A DNA stretch of 64,000 nucleotides from Megasphaera sp. MJR8396C. Lineage in GTDB: Bacteria; Bacillota; Negativicutes; Veillonellales; Megasphaeraceae. Shown in pieces: positions 40,963 through 51,371 of the stretch; the first letter of the stretch is position 1, and each line of letters opens with the position of its first letter. The DNA lies in contig NZ_KQ958207.1 in the NCBI RefSeq assembly GCF_001546855.1, positions 23,904 through 87,903 of the forward strand, written 5' to 3'. The position numbers and the translations under genes are program-made. Under the pieces are notes generated by a model that was not told where the DNA came from, ran no database searches, and saw only the letters and a program-made list of their open reading frames with translations.

Positions 40963-43389
40963 ATGAAAAGCTCTTTAACATGGATGCAAGAGTATGTCGA
41001 CGTCGATATGAATCAAGACCCGCAGGCTTTTGCAGATAAATTGACGATGGCCGGCATTCCTGTCGAACAAGTTGAATATTGGGGACGGGACGTCAAAAAA
41101 GTAATGACCGGCAAGATCCTTCAGATCGACCGCCATCCGGACGCCGATAAACTCGTCGTCTGCCAGGTCGACATGGGGGATGAACAACTCCAGATCGTTA
41201 CGGCTGCGACCAACGTCCGCGTCGGCCAGATCGTTCCCGTCGCCGTTCACGGCGCTCATCTGCCGGGAGGCACCAAAATCAAGCGCTCGAAGCTGCGCGG
41301 CGTCCTGTCCAACGGCATGTTCTGCTCGGCTCACGAATTCGGTTTCGATGACAGCCTGCTCCTGCCGGAAGAAAAAGAAGGCATTTGGATCCTGCCCAGC
41401 GATACGCCCCTTGGCGTCGACGCTGCCGAATACATGCAGGTCCGCGACGTCGTCTATGAATATGAATTGACGGCCAACCGCGCCGACTGCTTCTCCATGG
41501 TCGGCCTGTCCCGTGAATTTGCCGCCCTCAGCGGAAAAGAAGCCCGCTATCCGGACATTTCCGTCGTCGAATGCGATACGCCCATCGACGGCAAAGTCAA
41601 AGTCTCCATCGATGACGAAGAATTGTGCAGCCGCTATACGGCGCGTCTCCTGCTGAACGTCAAAATCGGCAATTCGCCCTTGTGGATGCAGCAGCGCCTG
41701 CGTAAATACGGCGTTCGCCCCATCAATAACGTCGTCGATGCGACGAACTACACCATGATCGAATTGGGGATTCCTCTCCATGCTTATGACTACGACAAAG
41801 TTTCCGACCACCATCTCATTGCTCGCCGCGCCAAAGATGGGGAAGCTATGAAGACCCTCGACGACACGGACCGTACCTTGACCGACAACATGCTGGTCAT
41901 TGCCGACCCGGAAAAAGCCTGCTGCATCGCCGGCATCATGGGCGGCCTCGATTCCGAAGTCACGAAAGAAACGACGTCGGTCATCCTCGAATGCGCTTCC
42001 TTCAAAGGTTCCAATATCCGCCATACGGGACGGATGCTTGGCCTTCGTTCCGAAGCTTCGGGTCGCTTTGAACGAGGCCTCGACTCGGATAGCTGCATCG
42101 CCTCCATCAACCGATGCGCTCAGCTCCTCCAGGAAATGGGTGCCTGCGACGTAGCCCGCGGCATCGTCGACGTCTATCCGAATAAACCCGCCGTCCGCCG
42201 CATCGCTTTCTCGGCCGATCGGATCAACGCCTTCTTGGGCACGGATATCCCCGAAGCTGACATGATCGACTTACTGGAACGCCTCCAGTTTGGCATCGAA
42301 AAAGACGGAACCAATCTTACGGCTGTCGTTCCCAGCTATCGCGGCGACTGCACGGAAATGTCCGATATCGCTGAAGAAGTAGCTCGTATCTACGGCTATG
42401 AAAACATTCCGTCCACCCGTCCGGCAGCCCCGATTTCGAAAGGGGAAACGGGCTTCCGCCACGAAGTCAATGAACGGATTTCGACGATCCTCAGCCGGGC
42501 CGGCCTCAATGAAACGGTCACCTTCAGCTTCATGCATCCCGACCAGCTCCAGAAGCTGCTCTTTACCGAAAGCGATCCTGTCTACAAGGCCGTTCCCATC
42601 CTCAACCCGATTACGGAAGATTTCCCCCTCATGCGGACGACCCTCATCCCGACCCTGATGGATGTATTGGTCCGCAACCAGGCTGTTAAGAACGCCACCG
42701 TCGGCATCTATGAAATCGCCCCGGTCTACCGTCCGAAACAGCTGCCGCTTACGGAACTTCCGGAACAGGAAGACTGCGTTACCGGCCTTCTTTACGGCCA
42801 GCGGACGGATAACTCCTGGCCCGGCAAGGCTGAAAACTACGACTTCTATGACGTAAAAGGCATGGTCGAAGCCGTTCTCGAAGGTCTTGGCGTTCAGGCC
42901 GACCTCGAAGTATCCGACTTCGCACCCCTCCATCCGGGCAAAGCTGCCCGCTACGTCAAAGACGGCAAGGTTCTCTGCGACTTCGGCGAACTCCATCCCA
43001 AGGCCCTCGACAACTACGACGTCGCAGGTCCGGTCTACCTCTTTGAAATGCACCTGGATGCAATCATGCCCTATGTCAGCCTCCTGCCCGATTACCACAA
43101 GGTAGCCAAATTCCCGGCTTCGAGTCGCGACCTGGCCTTCCTGGCACCGGTAGAAACGGCTAACGCCGACATCGTCCGCATCATCAAAGAAGACGGCGGC
43201 GAACACCTGGAAGCCGTCCGCCTCTTCGATATGTACACGGGTAAACAGGTTCCCGAAGGCTATAAGAGCCTGGCTTACTCTTTGGTATTCCGTTCCGAAG
43301 AAGGAACCTTGACCGACGCCGATATCACTGAACCGGTCAATGCCATCGTAAAAGACCTCGAAGAAAAGTTCGGCTGCCAGCTGCGCTGA
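40963..43389 (+). CDS. pheT: Phenylalanyl-tRNA synthetase beta subunit
   Basis: An 808-residue beta subunit. The N-terminus has an EMAP-like tRNA-binding domain (about 40-150). B3/B4 editing-domain and B5 regions follow, with N-N-V-V-D-A-T-N-Y near residue 258, and G-R-F-E-R-G-L-D near residue 367. The C-terminal anticodon-binding (FDX-ACB) domain has K-F-P-A-S-S-R-D-L-A-F near residue 711. GGGAGGG precedes the ATG. Full length and colinear with other bacterial PheT. Confidence 0.97.
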   Translation: MKSSLTWMQEYVDVDMNQDPQAFADKLTMAGIPVEQVEYWGRDVKKVMTGKILQIDRHPDADKLVVCQVDMGDEQLQIVTAATNVRVGQIVPVAVHGAHLPGGTKIKRSKLRGVLSNGMFCSAHEFGFDDSLLLPEEKEGIWILPSDTPLGVDAAEYMQVRDVVYEYELTANRADCFSMVGLSREFAALSGKEARYPDISVVECDTPIDGKVKVSIDDEELCSRYTARLLLNVKIGNSPLWMQQRLRKYGVRPINNVVDATNYTMIELGIPLHAYDYDKVSDHHLIARRAKDGEAMKTLDDTDRTLTDNMLVIADPEKACCIAGIMGGLDSEVTKETTSVILECASFKGSNIRHTGRMLGLRSEASGRFERGLDSDSCIASINRCAQLLQEMGACDVARGIVDVYPNKPAVRRIAFSADRINAFLGTDIPEADMIDLLERLQFGIEKDGTNLTAVVPSYRGDCTEMSDIAEEVARIYGYENIPSTRPAAPISKGETGFRHEVNERISTILSRAGLNETVTFSFMHPDQLQKLLFTESDPVYKAVPILNPITEDFPLMRTTLIPTLMDVLVRNQAVKNATVGIYEIAPVYRPKQLPLTELPEQEDCVTGLLYGQRTDNSWPGKAENYDFYDVKGMVEAVLEGLGVQADLEVSDFAPLHPGKAARYVKDGKVLCDFGELHPKALDNYDVAGPVYLFEMHLDAIMPYVSLLPDYHKVAKFPASSRDLAFLAPVETANADIVRIIKEDGGEHLEAVRLFDMYTGKQVPEGYKSLAYSLVFRSEEGTLTDADITEPVNAIVKDLEEKFGCQLR

Positions 43390-43450
43390 TGTGAATAAAG
43401 ATGCCGTGGCCTTCAGAGTACGATAACGGCCGTCGGAATAGAAAACTGGG

Positions 43451-43486
43451 GAATAAAGGACGCTGCACCAGGCGTCCTTTATTCTC
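43451..43486 (+). terminator. Terminator after pheT
   Basis: GAATAAAGGACGC (43451-43463) and GCGTCCTTTATTC (43472-43484) form a perfect 13-bp stem with an 8-base loop. The T run is part of the 3' arm. Confidence 0.8.
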
Positions 43487-43491
43487 ATATA

Positions 43492-43520
43492 TTGTAAAAA
43501 AAGTAAAGTTGTGTTATGAT
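43492..43520 (+). promoter_or_regulatory. tig promoter
   Basis: -35 TTGTAA (43492-43497) and -10 TATGAT (43515-43520), spacer 17, about 70 bases before the trigger factor start. Confidence 0.7.
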
Positions 43521-43588
43521 GTAGAGCGTAATATGGTATTTTAGAGATATTTAGGGCTGTACCGGCCCATAAGGAGGACATACTTAGA

Positions 43589-44935
43589 ATGAACGTAACA
43601 GTAAACGAAGTAGACCAGCACAAAGTGACCCTGCGCATCGAAGTGCCTGCGAAAGACGCTTCCAAACAGGCCGCAGCCGCTTGCAAAAACTTGGCAAGCC
43701 GCGTCAATATCCCGGGCTTCCGTAAAGGCAAGGCACCGCGCATGGTACTGGAAAGCTTCTTAGGCAAAGACGCTGTCAAACAGGAAATTTTTGAAGCTAT
43801 TGCCAATAAAGCGTACGGCGACGCCCTCGATCAGGAAGGCATCGTTCCCGTAACGGAACCGGAATTGAACGTTATCTCTGACGAAAACGGAAAAGACGTC
43901 GTCTTTGAAGCTACGGTCACCAAGAAACCGGAAGTCAAACTCGGCGAATATAAAGGCATTGCAGTTGCCAAAGATAAAGCAGAAGTAAGCGACGAAGACG
44001 TTGCCAAAGAACTGGCTAACCTCCAGAAACAGCACGCTAAACTGGTCGTAGCTCCGGAAGGCACGGAAATCGCAAAAGATGACTTTGCTGTCATCGACTT
44101 CAAAGGCACCGTCGACGGCGTCGCATTCGAAGGCGGCGAAGGCAAGTCCTATCCGCTCCAGATCGGCTCCGGCAGCTTCATTCCGGGCTTTGAAGATCAG
44201 CTCATCGGCAGCAAAGCCGGCGATGAAAAAGACGTCAAAGTTACCTTCCCGGAAGATTACTTTGAAAAATCCCTGGCTGGTAAAGAAGCCGTCTTCGCCG
44301 TTAAAGTCAACGACGTAAAACGCAGCGAACTCCCGGCCATCGATGACGAATTTGCCAAAGAAGCCGGCAAATTTGAAAGTGTCGACGACCTCAAAGCCGA
44401 CATCCGCAAACGCCTTGAATCGAAGGCATCCTACCAGGCTTTGGAAAAATTCAATGCCGAAGTCTTGCAGACCGTCGTCAACAACGCTGAAGTAGATATC
44501 CCGCAGGTCATGGTCGACGACAAAATCGATCAGATGATCGAAGAACTGTCGGTTAAGCTCGAAACGCAGCGCATGAACCTCGACGACTATCTCAAATATA
44601 TGAACCAGGATATGGACAAGCTGAAAGAAAGCTATGCCGAACCTGCTAAAGAAAACGTCAAGATGGACCTCGTCCTCGAAGCCATCTCGAAAGCGGAAAA
44701 CATCGAAGTAAAAGACATCGATCTCCAAGCTGAAATCATCACCATGTCTCAGAACTTCGGTGCTGACCCGAAAGAAGTTTATAAGATTATTTTGAAAGAA
44801 CACCGCGTTCCCATGCTGGTACAGTCTGTTGGCCGTAAAAAAGCAGCCAGCTTCATCTTGAGCAACGCTATCGACTCCAACGAAGATAAGAAAGAAGAAG
44901 CAAAAGCTGAAGAACCTGCAAAGGCTGAAGACTAA
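43589..44935 (+). CDS. tig: Trigger factor chaperone
   Basis: Ribosome-bound chaperone and prolyl isomerase for nascent chains. The 448-residue protein has the ribosome-docking segment with [11 protein letters not shown] near residue 43 (GFRxGxxP signature). An FKBP-type domain lies near residues 160-245 with [11 protein letters not shown], and a long helical C-terminal domain follows. The tail is rich in Lys, Glu and Ala. AAGGAGG precedes the ATG. It heads the tig-clpP-clpX block. Confidence 0.96.
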   Translation: MNVTVNEVDQHKVTLRIEVPAKDASKQAAAACKNLASRVNIPGFRKGKAPRMVLESFLGKDAVKQEIFEAIANKAYGDALDQEGIVPVTEPELNVISDENGKDVVFEATVTKKPEVKLGEYKGIAVAKDKAEVSDEDVAKELANLQKQHAKLVVAPEGTEIAKDDFAVIDFKGTVDGVAFEGGEGKSYPLQIGSGSFIPGFEDQLIGSKAGDEKDVKVTFPEDYFEKSLAGKEAVFAVKVNDVKRSELPAIDDEFAKEAGKFESVDDLKADIRKRLESKASYQALEKFNAEVLQTVVNNAEVDIPQVMVDDKIDQMIEELSVKLETQRMNLDDYLKYMNQDMDKLKESYAEPAKENVKMDLVLEAISKAENIEVKDIDLQAEIITMSQNFGADPKEVYKIILKEHRVPMLVQSVGRKKAASFILSNAIDSNEDKKEEAKAEEPAKAED

Positions 44936-44967
44936 TACCGGAAACGCGTCATCCGGAGGTGTTTGTT

Positions 44968-45573
44968 TTGACAAATATGTATGTACCTATCGTCGTTGAA
45001 CAGACGGCGCAGGGTGAACGTAGTTACGATATTTATTCCCGCCTGTTAAAAGACCGCATCGTCTTTCTCGGCGGCCCTATCGATGATACCGTTGCCAACA
45101 GCATCATCGCCCAGCTCCTCTTTTTAGAAGCCGAAAATCCTGACAAGGATATTCACTTATATATCAACAGCCCCGGCGGCGTCGTTACGGCCGGCATGGC
45201 TATCTATGATACCATGCAGTACATCAAGCCGGACGTATCGACCATCTGCGTCGGTTCCGCTGCCAGCATGGCCTCTGTCCTCCTGACAGCCGGCGCCAAA
45301 GGCAAGCGTTTTGCCCTGCCTCATTCTCAGGTCATGATTCACCAGCCTTTGGGCGGTGTTCAGGGCCAGGCGACGGAAATCGAAATCCATGCCCGCGAAA
45401 TCCTGCGCATGCGTGAAGAATTAAACGGCCTCTTGTCGAAACACACAGGACAGCCTGTGGACGTCATCCAAAAGGATACGGAACGGGACAACTTCCTGAC
45501 GGCTGAAGATGCAAAAGCTTACGGTCTCATCGATGAAATCCTGTCCCGCCCGTTGACCCATGAAACGAAATAG
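44968..45573 (+). CDS. clpP: ATP-dependent Clp protease proteolytic subunit
   Basis: Serine protease of the Clp complexes. The 201-residue protein shows D-R-I-V-F-L-G near residue 29, I-N-S-P-G-G-V near residue 69, the nucleophile in G-S-A-A-S-M-A-S near residue 99, and the histidine in M-I-H-Q-P-L-G-G near residue 124. TTG at 44968 sits 9 bases after GGAGG; the ATG at 44977 is an alternative. clpX begins 17 bases after the stop. Confidence 0.96.
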   Translation: MTNMYVPIVVEQTAQGERSYDIYSRLLKDRIVFLGGPIDDTVANSIIAQLLFLEAENPDKDIHLYINSPGGVVTAGMAIYDTMQYIKPDVSTICVGSAASMASVLLTAGAKGKRFALPHSQVMIHQPLGGVQGQATEIEIHAREILRMREELNGLLSKHTGQPVDVIQKDTERDNFLTAEDAKAYGLIDEILSRPLTHETK

Positions 45574-45589
45574 GACAGGAGGAAGATAC

Positions 45590-46828
45590 ATGAACGATAA
45601 GCATGATGAACCGCGCTGCAGTTTTTGCGGTCGTCCTCAGGACGAAGTGCAGAAACTCATCGCCGGTCCTGGCGTCTACATCTGCGATGAATGCGTTGCC
45701 GTAGCGCAGCACATCATCGAAGAAGAAAAGACGGAAGATACAGAAGAGTTCGAATTGAAGGATTTGCCGACACCGCATGAAATTAAGGCAACCCTCGATG
45801 AATACGTCATCGGCCAGGAGGCCGCTAAGAAGACCCTTTCGGTTGCCGTCTACAACCATTACAAACGGCTGCAGACCAATTCGACGTCCGTTTCCGGCGA
45901 CGTAGAACTCCAAAAATCAAATATCGTCATGGTCGGCCCTACGGGGAGCGGTAAAACCCTGTTGGCTCAGACCCTGGCGCGACTCCTCGACGTGCCCTTT
46001 GCCATTGCCGATGCGACGAGCTTGACCGAAGCCGGCTATGTCGGCGAAGACGTCGAAAACTGTCTGCTCAAACTGATTCAGGCTGCGGACTACGATATTG
46101 CCAAGGCCGAACGAGGCATCATCTATATCGACGAAATCGATAAGATTGCCCGTAAATCAGAAAACCCGTCGATCACCCGCGACGTATCCGGTGAAGGTGT
46201 CCAGCAGGCCCTCCTGAAAATCCTCGAAGGGACCGTTGCCGGCGTTCCGCCTCAGGGCGGGCGCAAGCACCCTCATCAGGAAATGCTGCAAATCGACACG
46301 ACGAACATCCTCTTTATCTGCGGCGGTGCTTTTGACGGCATCGATAAGACCATCTTGAGCCGGACGACGGATAAGAATATGGGCTTTGGCGCTGACATTC
46401 AGACCAAGGAAGAACATTCCATGGAATCCCTCCTGCGGGACATCATCCCGACGGACCTCCAGAAGTTCGGCCTCATTCCTGAATTGATCGGCCGTCTGCC
46501 TGTTTTAGTTACACTCAATCCTCTTGATGAAGAAGCGATGGTACATATCCTCACAGAGCCCAAGAACGCCCTGGTCAAACAGTATCAGAAGATGCTGTCC
46601 ATGGATGACGTAGATCTCGAATTTACGCCGGACGCTCTGCAGGCCATTGCCAAGGAAGCGCTGCGGCGCAATACCGGTGCCCGCGGACTTCGCTCGATCA
46701 TCGAACGGATCATGCTCGATGTCATGTTTGACGTACCGAGCCGCGACGACGTTGAAAAATGCGTCGTAACGGATGCCTGCGTCAAGGACGGCGCTGAGCC
46801 GGATCTCGTTTTGAAAGAGGCAAAATGA
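45590..46828 (+). CDS. clpX: ATP-dependent Clp protease unfoldase subunit
   Basis: AAA+ unfoldase feeding ClpP. The 412-residue protein has the N-terminal zinc domain with C-S-F-C at residues 10-13 and C-D-E-C near 36-39. Walker A is G-P-T-G-S-G-K-T near residue 118, Walker [10 protein letters not shown] near residue 180, and the R-x-x-G-A-R-G-L sensor 2 near residue 362. ACAGGAGGAAGATAC precedes the ATG at 45590. Confidence 0.97.
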   Translation: MNDKHDEPRCSFCGRPQDEVQKLIAGPGVYICDECVAVAQHIIEEEKTEDTEEFELKDLPTPHEIKATLDEYVIGQEAAKKTLSVAVYNHYKRLQTNSTSVSGDVELQKSNIVMVGPTGSGKTLLAQTLARLLDVPFAIADATSLTEAGYVGEDVENCLLKLIQAADYDIAKAERGIIYIDEIDKIARKSENPSITRDVSGEGVQQALLKILEGTVAGVPPQGGRKHPHQEMLQIDTTNILFICGGAFDGIDKTILSRTTDKNMGFGADIQTKEEHSMESLLRDIIPTDLQKFGLIPELIGRLPVLVTLNPLDEEAMVHILTEPKNALVKQYQKMLSMDDVDLEFTPDALQAIAKEALRRNTGARGLRSIIERIMLDVMFDVPSRDDVEKCVVTDACVKDGAEPDLVLKEAK

Positions 46829-46840
46829 TATAGTGGTATG

Positions 46841-46881
46841 ATAAAACTCATTTCTTAAACCGGAAATGAGTTTTATTTTTC
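46841..46881 (+). terminator. Intrinsic terminator after clpX
   Basis: ATAAAACTCATTTC (46841-46854) and GAAATGAGTTTTAT (46863-46876) form a perfect 14-bp stem with an 8-base loop, then TTTT. It isolates lon from clpX. Confidence 0.88.
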
Positions 46882-46900
46882 AATAGAAGAAGGTGAAAAT

Positions 46901-49234
46901 ATGGAAGAAAACATTGTCATGGATGAACGCGATATTCTGTCTTTGCCTTTTGTTCCCCTTCGCGGTATTGTCGTCTACCCCAATCTGGTCAGTCACATCG
47001 ACATCGGCCGGGATACGTCCCTGGCAGCGGTCGACTATGCCATGGAGCATGACCGCCAGCTCTTAGTGGCTACCCAGGTCGATGAAAACGAAGACAATCC
47101 GGGCTTTGACGACGTCTATACTATTGGCTGCGTCGTAAAAATCGAACAGTTTCTCCGCATGCCGGGCGGCTTGGTCCGCATTTTGGTCAACGGGATTTCC
47201 CGTGTCCGCATGCAGGGCTTTTCCCAGAAAGCCGGCTATCTCGAAGGCGCTGCCATCAAAGTAGCTGAAATCAGCCGCAATGCGACGGAAGAAGAAGCCC
47301 TGCGCCGGGTCATTCTCAAACGCCTCCTCGATTGGCTCGATAAACTTCGTGACGGCGAAGAAGCCAGCGAAATTGCCAAGAGCATCGAAGGTCCGGGCGT
47401 CCTGGCCGACTACGCAGCGTCGCAGCTTCCTTTGAAACTGGTCATCCGCCAGCAGATTCTGGAAATGACCGACGTCGAAGCTCGTCTGCGCCGCATCGGC
47501 TCGCTTCTCGATACGGAAGTCGACATTGCTAACCTCGAATCGAAATTAAACCGCGAAGTCCGCGGTAAGATGGATCAGCAGCAGAAAGAATACTATCTGC
47601 GCGAAAAAATAAAGGCCATCCACGATGAACTGGGGGACAAGGTCGATAAAGATACGGAAGTGCAGGAACTTCGCGATAAGATCAAGAAGATGAAACTTGA
47701 TAAAGATATCGAAAAGGCCCTGCTCAAAGAAACGGACCGCCTCGATTCCATGCCGCCTATGATGGCCGAATCGGCGATTATCCGGACCTATCTGGACCTG
47801 GCCATGGCTCTTCCTTGGAAGAAAGAAACGAAGGACCGACTGGACCTCAATGAAGCCCAGCAGGTTCTCGACGAAGACCATTACGGTCTGAATAAGGTCA
47901 AAGACCGCATCATCGAATACTTGGCGGTAAAACAACTGACCCATAGCCTCAAGGGACCGATCCTTTGCTTCGTTGGCCCTCCTGGAACGGGGAAAACCAG
48001 TATCGCCCGGTCCATTGCCAGAGCCATGAACCGTAAATACGTCCGCGTCTCCTTAGGCGGTGTGCGCGATGAGGCCGAAATCCGTGGCCATCGCCGGACC
48101 TATATCGGCGCCCTGCCGGGCCGCATCTTGAGCGGCATGAAGCAGGCCGGCGTCAAGAACCCGGTCTTCCTCCTCGACGAAATCGATAAGATGACCGCCG
48201 ATATGCGGGGAGACCCGTCGTCGGCGCTCCTCGAAGTCCTCGACCCGGAACAGAACCATACCTTCAGTGACCATTTCCTGGAACTGCCCTTTGACTTGTC
48301 CAAAGTCTTCTGGATCACGACGGCCAACGTTCTCAGCAACATTCCGCGTCCCTTGATGGACCGCATGGAAATCATCGACTTCACGAGCTATACGGAAGAC
48401 GAAAAAGTCCAGATTGCCAAGAAATACCTGGTACCGAAACAGATCAAGGAAAACGGCCTTAAAGCCAGCCAGGCTAAATTCTCCGATGCCGTCCTGCGCC
48501 GTATCATCTCCGGCTACACCCGTGAATCCGGGGTCCGCCGCTTGGAAAAGATGATCGGTACGGCTTGCCGCCGCATCGGGAAATCCCTGCTCATGAATGA
48601 CGAAGTGCCCCTCAGCGTATCGGTCAAGAACTTAGAAAAGCTCTTAGGGCCGGTAAAATTCCTGCCCGACACGATTCATAAAGACGACGAAGTCGGCATC
48701 GTCACCGGCATGGCCTGGACGCAGGTCGGCGGAGAAGTCCTGGAAACAGAAGCCGTGGCCGTCAAAGGCCGTGGCCGTTTGATGCTTACGGGACAACTCG
48801 GCAGCGTCATGAAAGAATCGGCCGAAGCCGGCGTCACCTATATCCGCAGCCGTGCCGAAGCCTTAGGCCTTGCCGAAGATTTTTACACCAAGACCGATTT
48901 GCACATCCACTTGCCCGAAGGGGCCATCCCCAAAGATGGTCCGTCAGCCGGGATTACCATGGCCACGGCCATTACGTCGGCCCTGACCGGTAAAGCGGTC
49001 CGCCACGACGTCGCCATGACCGGTGAAATTACCCTGCGCGGCACAGTCCTTCCCGTCGGCGGCATCAAGGAAAAAGTCATTGCTGCCCACCGGGCCGGCA
49101 TTAAAAAGATCCTGCTTCCGGAACAGAACCGCCGCGACATGGTCGACGTGCCCCAGTCCGTTCAGGACGACGTCAAATTCGTATTCGTCCACCACATGGA
49201 TGAAGTGCTGGCTCAGGCACTGGTGAAGTCCTGA
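46901..49234 (+). CDS. lon: ATP-dependent protease LonA
   Basis: A 777-residue soluble AAA+ protease. The LAN substrate-binding domain spans about 1-200, with [10 protein letters not shown] near residue 15. The ATPase has G-P-P-G-T-G-K-T-S near residue 357 and L-L-D-E-I-D-K near residue 425. The protease domain carries the Ser-Lys dyad in K-D-G-P-S-A-G-I and [18 protein letters not shown] precedes the ATG. Its stop overlaps the engB start by one base. Confidence 0.97.
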   Translation: MEENIVMDERDILSLPFVPLRGIVVYPNLVSHIDIGRDTSLAAVDYAMEHDRQLLVATQVDENEDNPGFDDVYTIGCVVKIEQFLRMPGGLVRILVNGISRVRMQGFSQKAGYLEGAAIKVAEISRNATEEEALRRVILKRLLDWLDKLRDGEEASEIAKSIEGPGVLADYAASQLPLKLVIRQQILEMTDVEARLRRIGSLLDTEVDIANLESKLNREVRGKMDQQQKEYYLREKIKAIHDELGDKVDKDTEVQELRDKIKKMKLDKDIEKALLKETDRLDSMPPMMAESAIIRTYLDLAMALPWKKETKDRLDLNEAQQVLDEDHYGLNKVKDRIIEYLAVKQLTHSLKGPILCFVGPPGTGKTSIARSIARAMNRKYVRVSLGGVRDEAEIRGHRRTYIGALPGRILSGMKQAGVKNPVFLLDEIDKMTADMRGDPSSALLEVLDPEQNHTFSDHFLELPFDLSKVFWITTANVLSNIPRPLMDRMEIIDFTSYTEDEKVQIAKKYLVPKQIKENGLKASQAKFSDAVLRRIISGYTRESGVRRLEKMIGTACRRIGKSLLMNDEVPLSVSVKNLEKLLGPVKFLPDTIHKDDEVGIVTGMAWTQVGGEVLETEAVAVKGRGRLMLTGQLGSVMKESAEAGVTYIRSRAEALGLAEDFYTKTDLHIHLPEGAIPKDGPSAGITMATAITSALTGKAVRHDVAMTGEITLRGTVLPVGGIKEKVIAAHRAGIKKILLPEQNRRDMVDVPQSVQDDVKFVFVHHMDEVLAQALVKS

Positions 49235-49875
49235 TGGCCTCTTTCGACATCATTCAGGCCGAGTATGCGGCAACGGCTGTCCGCCGCGATCAATATCCGA
49301 CGAACAATCTTCCGGAAGTGGCCTTTCTCGGCCGCTCTAACGTCGGCAAGTCGAGCCTGATCAATTCCCTCTGCCGCCACCGCGGCCTGGCCAGGGTCAG
49401 CGGCGCGCCGGGGAAGACCCAGACCATCAACTATTTCAAGGCCGCCCTGCGGCGTCGCGATGAAGAAGAAGGGGAGCGGCGCCTTCCCTTTTTCCTGGTC
49501 GATCTGCCGGGTTACGGCTTTGCCAAGACCGGCGGCAAGAACCGCGACCGCTGGAGTGCTTTCATCAGTGAATACGTCACGGCCTCTGAAAACCTCTGCG
49601 TCTTGTGCCTCCTCGTCGACCTGCGTCATCCCGGTCTTGCCATCGACCGCGAAGCCTATGAATGGCTGGCCTCCAGCGGCGTACCTTTGCAGATCGTCGG
49701 GACCAAGGCCGATAAATTGAAGGCCAATGAAAAGCACCGCAACTTAGCGCAGCTGAACAAGCTCTTTCCGACGGACCATCCGGCCCTGGCTTACTCGTCC
49801 CTTAAAAGCGACGGCTTCGGGCCCTTGGCTAAAAATCTCTTTCATCGGATCATGGAGTTTACGAATCTGCCTTAA
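49234..49875 (+). CDS. engB: Ribosome biogenesis GTP-binding protein EngB/YsxC
   Basis: A 213-residue TRAFAC GTPase needed for 50S assembly. G1 is G-R-S-N-V-G-K-S-S near residue 31, G3 region D-L-P-G-Y-G-F near residue 88, and G4 T-K-A-D near residue 156, followed by Y-S-S-L-K-S. The motif P-G-K-T-Q-T-I-N near residue 59 is typical of EngB. The lon-engB adjacency is common in Firmicutes. Confidence 0.95.
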   Translation: MASFDIIQAEYAATAVRRDQYPTNNLPEVAFLGRSNVGKSSLINSLCRHRGLARVSGAPGKTQTINYFKAALRRRDEEEGERRLPFFLVDLPGYGFAKTGGKNRDRWSAFISEYVTASENLCVLCLLVDLRHPGLAIDREAYEWLASSGVPLQIVGTKADKLKANEKHRNLAQLNKLFPTDHPALAYSSLKSDGFGPLAKNLFHRIMEFTNLP

Positions 49876-49907
49876 AAATATATATTTTTTTCTTGTTGAC
49901 ACGAGAT

Positions 49908-49945
49908 ACACCGCGATTTTACTGGAAAATCGCGGTGTTTTTTGA
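49908..49945 (+). terminator. Intrinsic terminator after engB
   Basis: ACACCGCGATTTT (49908-49920) pairs with AAAATCGCGGTGT (49926-49938), a perfect 13-bp stem with a 5-base loop, followed by TTTTT. A TATAAT at 49946-49951 just beyond may be the -10 box for the thioredoxin gene. Confidence 0.9.
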
Positions 49946-49992
49946 TATAATTAGTGTGATTTATTATCGGCTAGTTAGGAGGTTAGGTAATT

Positions 49993-50364
49993 ATGGCAAT
50001 CGTGTCGCTTGACAGTGATTCCGATTTTTCAGTAAAAGTCTTTCATCAGCCGGGCATCGTCGTCGTCGACTTCTGGGCACCCTGGTGCGGACCGTGCAAG
50101 ATGGTTCATGCCGAAGTCAGACAAGCTGCCGCTCGCTTTGGCGACGCCGTCAGCGTCGTGAAGGTCAACGTCGACAACCACCGCGCACTCGCTGAAAAGT
50201 ATGAAATCATGGCCGTTCCGACGCTATTGTTTTTTAAAGGCGGTAAACCGCTTAAACGAATCATTGGCTACGCTTCACAAGCTGAAATCAGTGACTTCTT
50301 GGTAACCCTTGTACCCGAATGCAAGGCTGCCGGTTTTGACAATAAAAATATTGGGATGATATAA
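49993..50364 (+). CDS. Thioredoxin
   Basis: A 123-residue cytosolic disulfide reductase. The active site W-A-P-W-C-G-P-C-K lies near residue 33, V-N-V-D near residue 58, and the cis-proline M-A-V-P-T near residue 75. The tail after residue 107 is longer than in E. coli TrxA and contains an extra cysteine (P-E-C-K-A-A). AGGAGG is upstream. No thioredoxin reductase is nearby. Confidence 0.92.
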   Translation: MAIVSLDSDSDFSVKVFHQPGIVVVDFWAPWCGPCKMVHAEVRQAAARFGDAVSVVKVNVDNHRALAEKYEIMAVPTLLFFKGGKPLKRIIGYASQAEISDFLVTLVPECKAAGFDNKNIGMI

Positions 50365-51327
50365 TTGAATTTAGAAGAAAGAGGGACGGAAGGACAATTA
50401 CTGTCGATTGTCGTTCCCGTATATAATGAACAGCCGAATATTGAGAAATTCTATATGGAGGCGACGAAAGCCGCAGCGACACTCGATATGGATTATGAAA
50501 TAATCTTCGTAGACGACGGTTCTAAGGATGCTACGCCCCTTATTCTCAGTCGGCTGGCCCAAGAGGACGAACACGTCCGGGCCTTTATCCTGGCTCGCAA
50601 TTTCGGGCATCAACTGGCCATTACCTGTGGAATGGACCATGCCCGCGGCGATGCGATTATCACCATGGACGGTGATTTGCAGCATCCGCCGGAAATGATT
50701 CCCGACCTGGTTCAGAAATGGCGTGACGGCAGTGACGTCGTGCAGACGATTCGCGAAGCGACCGACGACGCAGGTTTTGTAAAGAAACTGACGTCCAAAT
50801 GGTACTATCGCGTCTTGAATGCCGTGTCACCGGTTCACATCACGCCCGGCGGCTCTGATTTCCGCCTCATTGACAAAAAGGTTTTGGAAACGTTTAAACA
50901 ATTTCGCGAACACGACCGTTTCATTCGCGGCCTGATCGGGGATATCGGCTATACACAGACCTTCGTTCGTTTCGTAGCCCCTAAACGCTACGCCGGCAGT
51001 TCAAAATTTTCCATGCGCAAAATGCTCCATTTTGCCTTAGATGGAATCATGGCTTATTCAAAAATACCCTTACGGGTTTCCTTTTACATCGGCATATTAA
51101 GCGGGATTTTAAGTTTACTGCTGATCCTGCATGTCGTTTACAGTAATTTAGTGGGCAAAGTGGTACCGGGATGGACGACGATGATGATCGTCCAGTGCCT
51201 GTTCAGCGGTATTCAGCTCATTTTTATCGGTGTCATCGGAGAGTATATAGGACGTATCTTTGAAGAGGTAAAACACAGGCCCCTGTATTGGCTGCGTGCC
51301 GAACTGGGCCAGCGAAAAGAACCATAA
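50365..51327 (+). CDS. Family 2 glycosyltransferase, polyprenyl-phosphate sugar transferase type
   Basis: A 320-residue membrane enzyme. The GT-A domain has I-V-V-P-V-Y-N-E near residue 14, F-V-D-D-G-S-K-D near residue 47, the metal-binding M-D-G-D-L-Q-H-P-P near residue 94, and R-F-V-A-P-K-R-Y-A-G-S-S-K-F near residue 195. Two C-terminal membrane helices at about 235-255 and 270-295 match GtrB/DPM1/ArnC-type enzymes, which load a sugar onto undecaprenyl phosphate. The TTG start directly follows the thioredoxin stop. The sugar is unknown. Confidence 0.87.
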   Translation: MNLEERGTEGQLLSIVVPVYNEQPNIEKFYMEATKAAATLDMDYEIIFVDDGSKDATPLILSRLAQEDEHVRAFILARNFGHQLAITCGMDHARGDAIITMDGDLQHPPEMIPDLVQKWRDGSDVVQTIREATDDAGFVKKLTSKWYYRVLNAVSPVHITPGGSDFRLIDKKVLETFKQFREHDRFIRGLIGDIGYTQTFVRFVAPKRYAGSSKFSMRKMLHFALDGIMAYSKIPLRVSFYIGILSGILSLLLILHVVYSNLVGKVVPGWTTMMIVQCLFSGIQLIFIGVIGEYIGRIFEEVKHRPLYWLRAELGQRKEP

Positions 51328-51371
51328 ATGCCTATTGCGTTGTATGGACTTCGAGACAGAGAGGAGTTTTT

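Noticed and set aside
40975..42024. A 349-codon open frame antisense to pheT
   Set aside because: Same reason; pheT motifs on the plus strand are unambiguous.
42271..43806. A 511-codon open frame antisense to pheT and the start of tig
   Set aside because: It lies fully opposite well-supported genes, has low-complexity composition typical of antisense frames in this codon usage, and shows no motif.
43760..44974. A 404-codon open frame antisense to tig
   Set aside because: Shadow of the trigger factor gene; Phe- and Val-rich composition is the complement of Glu- and Lys-rich coding sequence.
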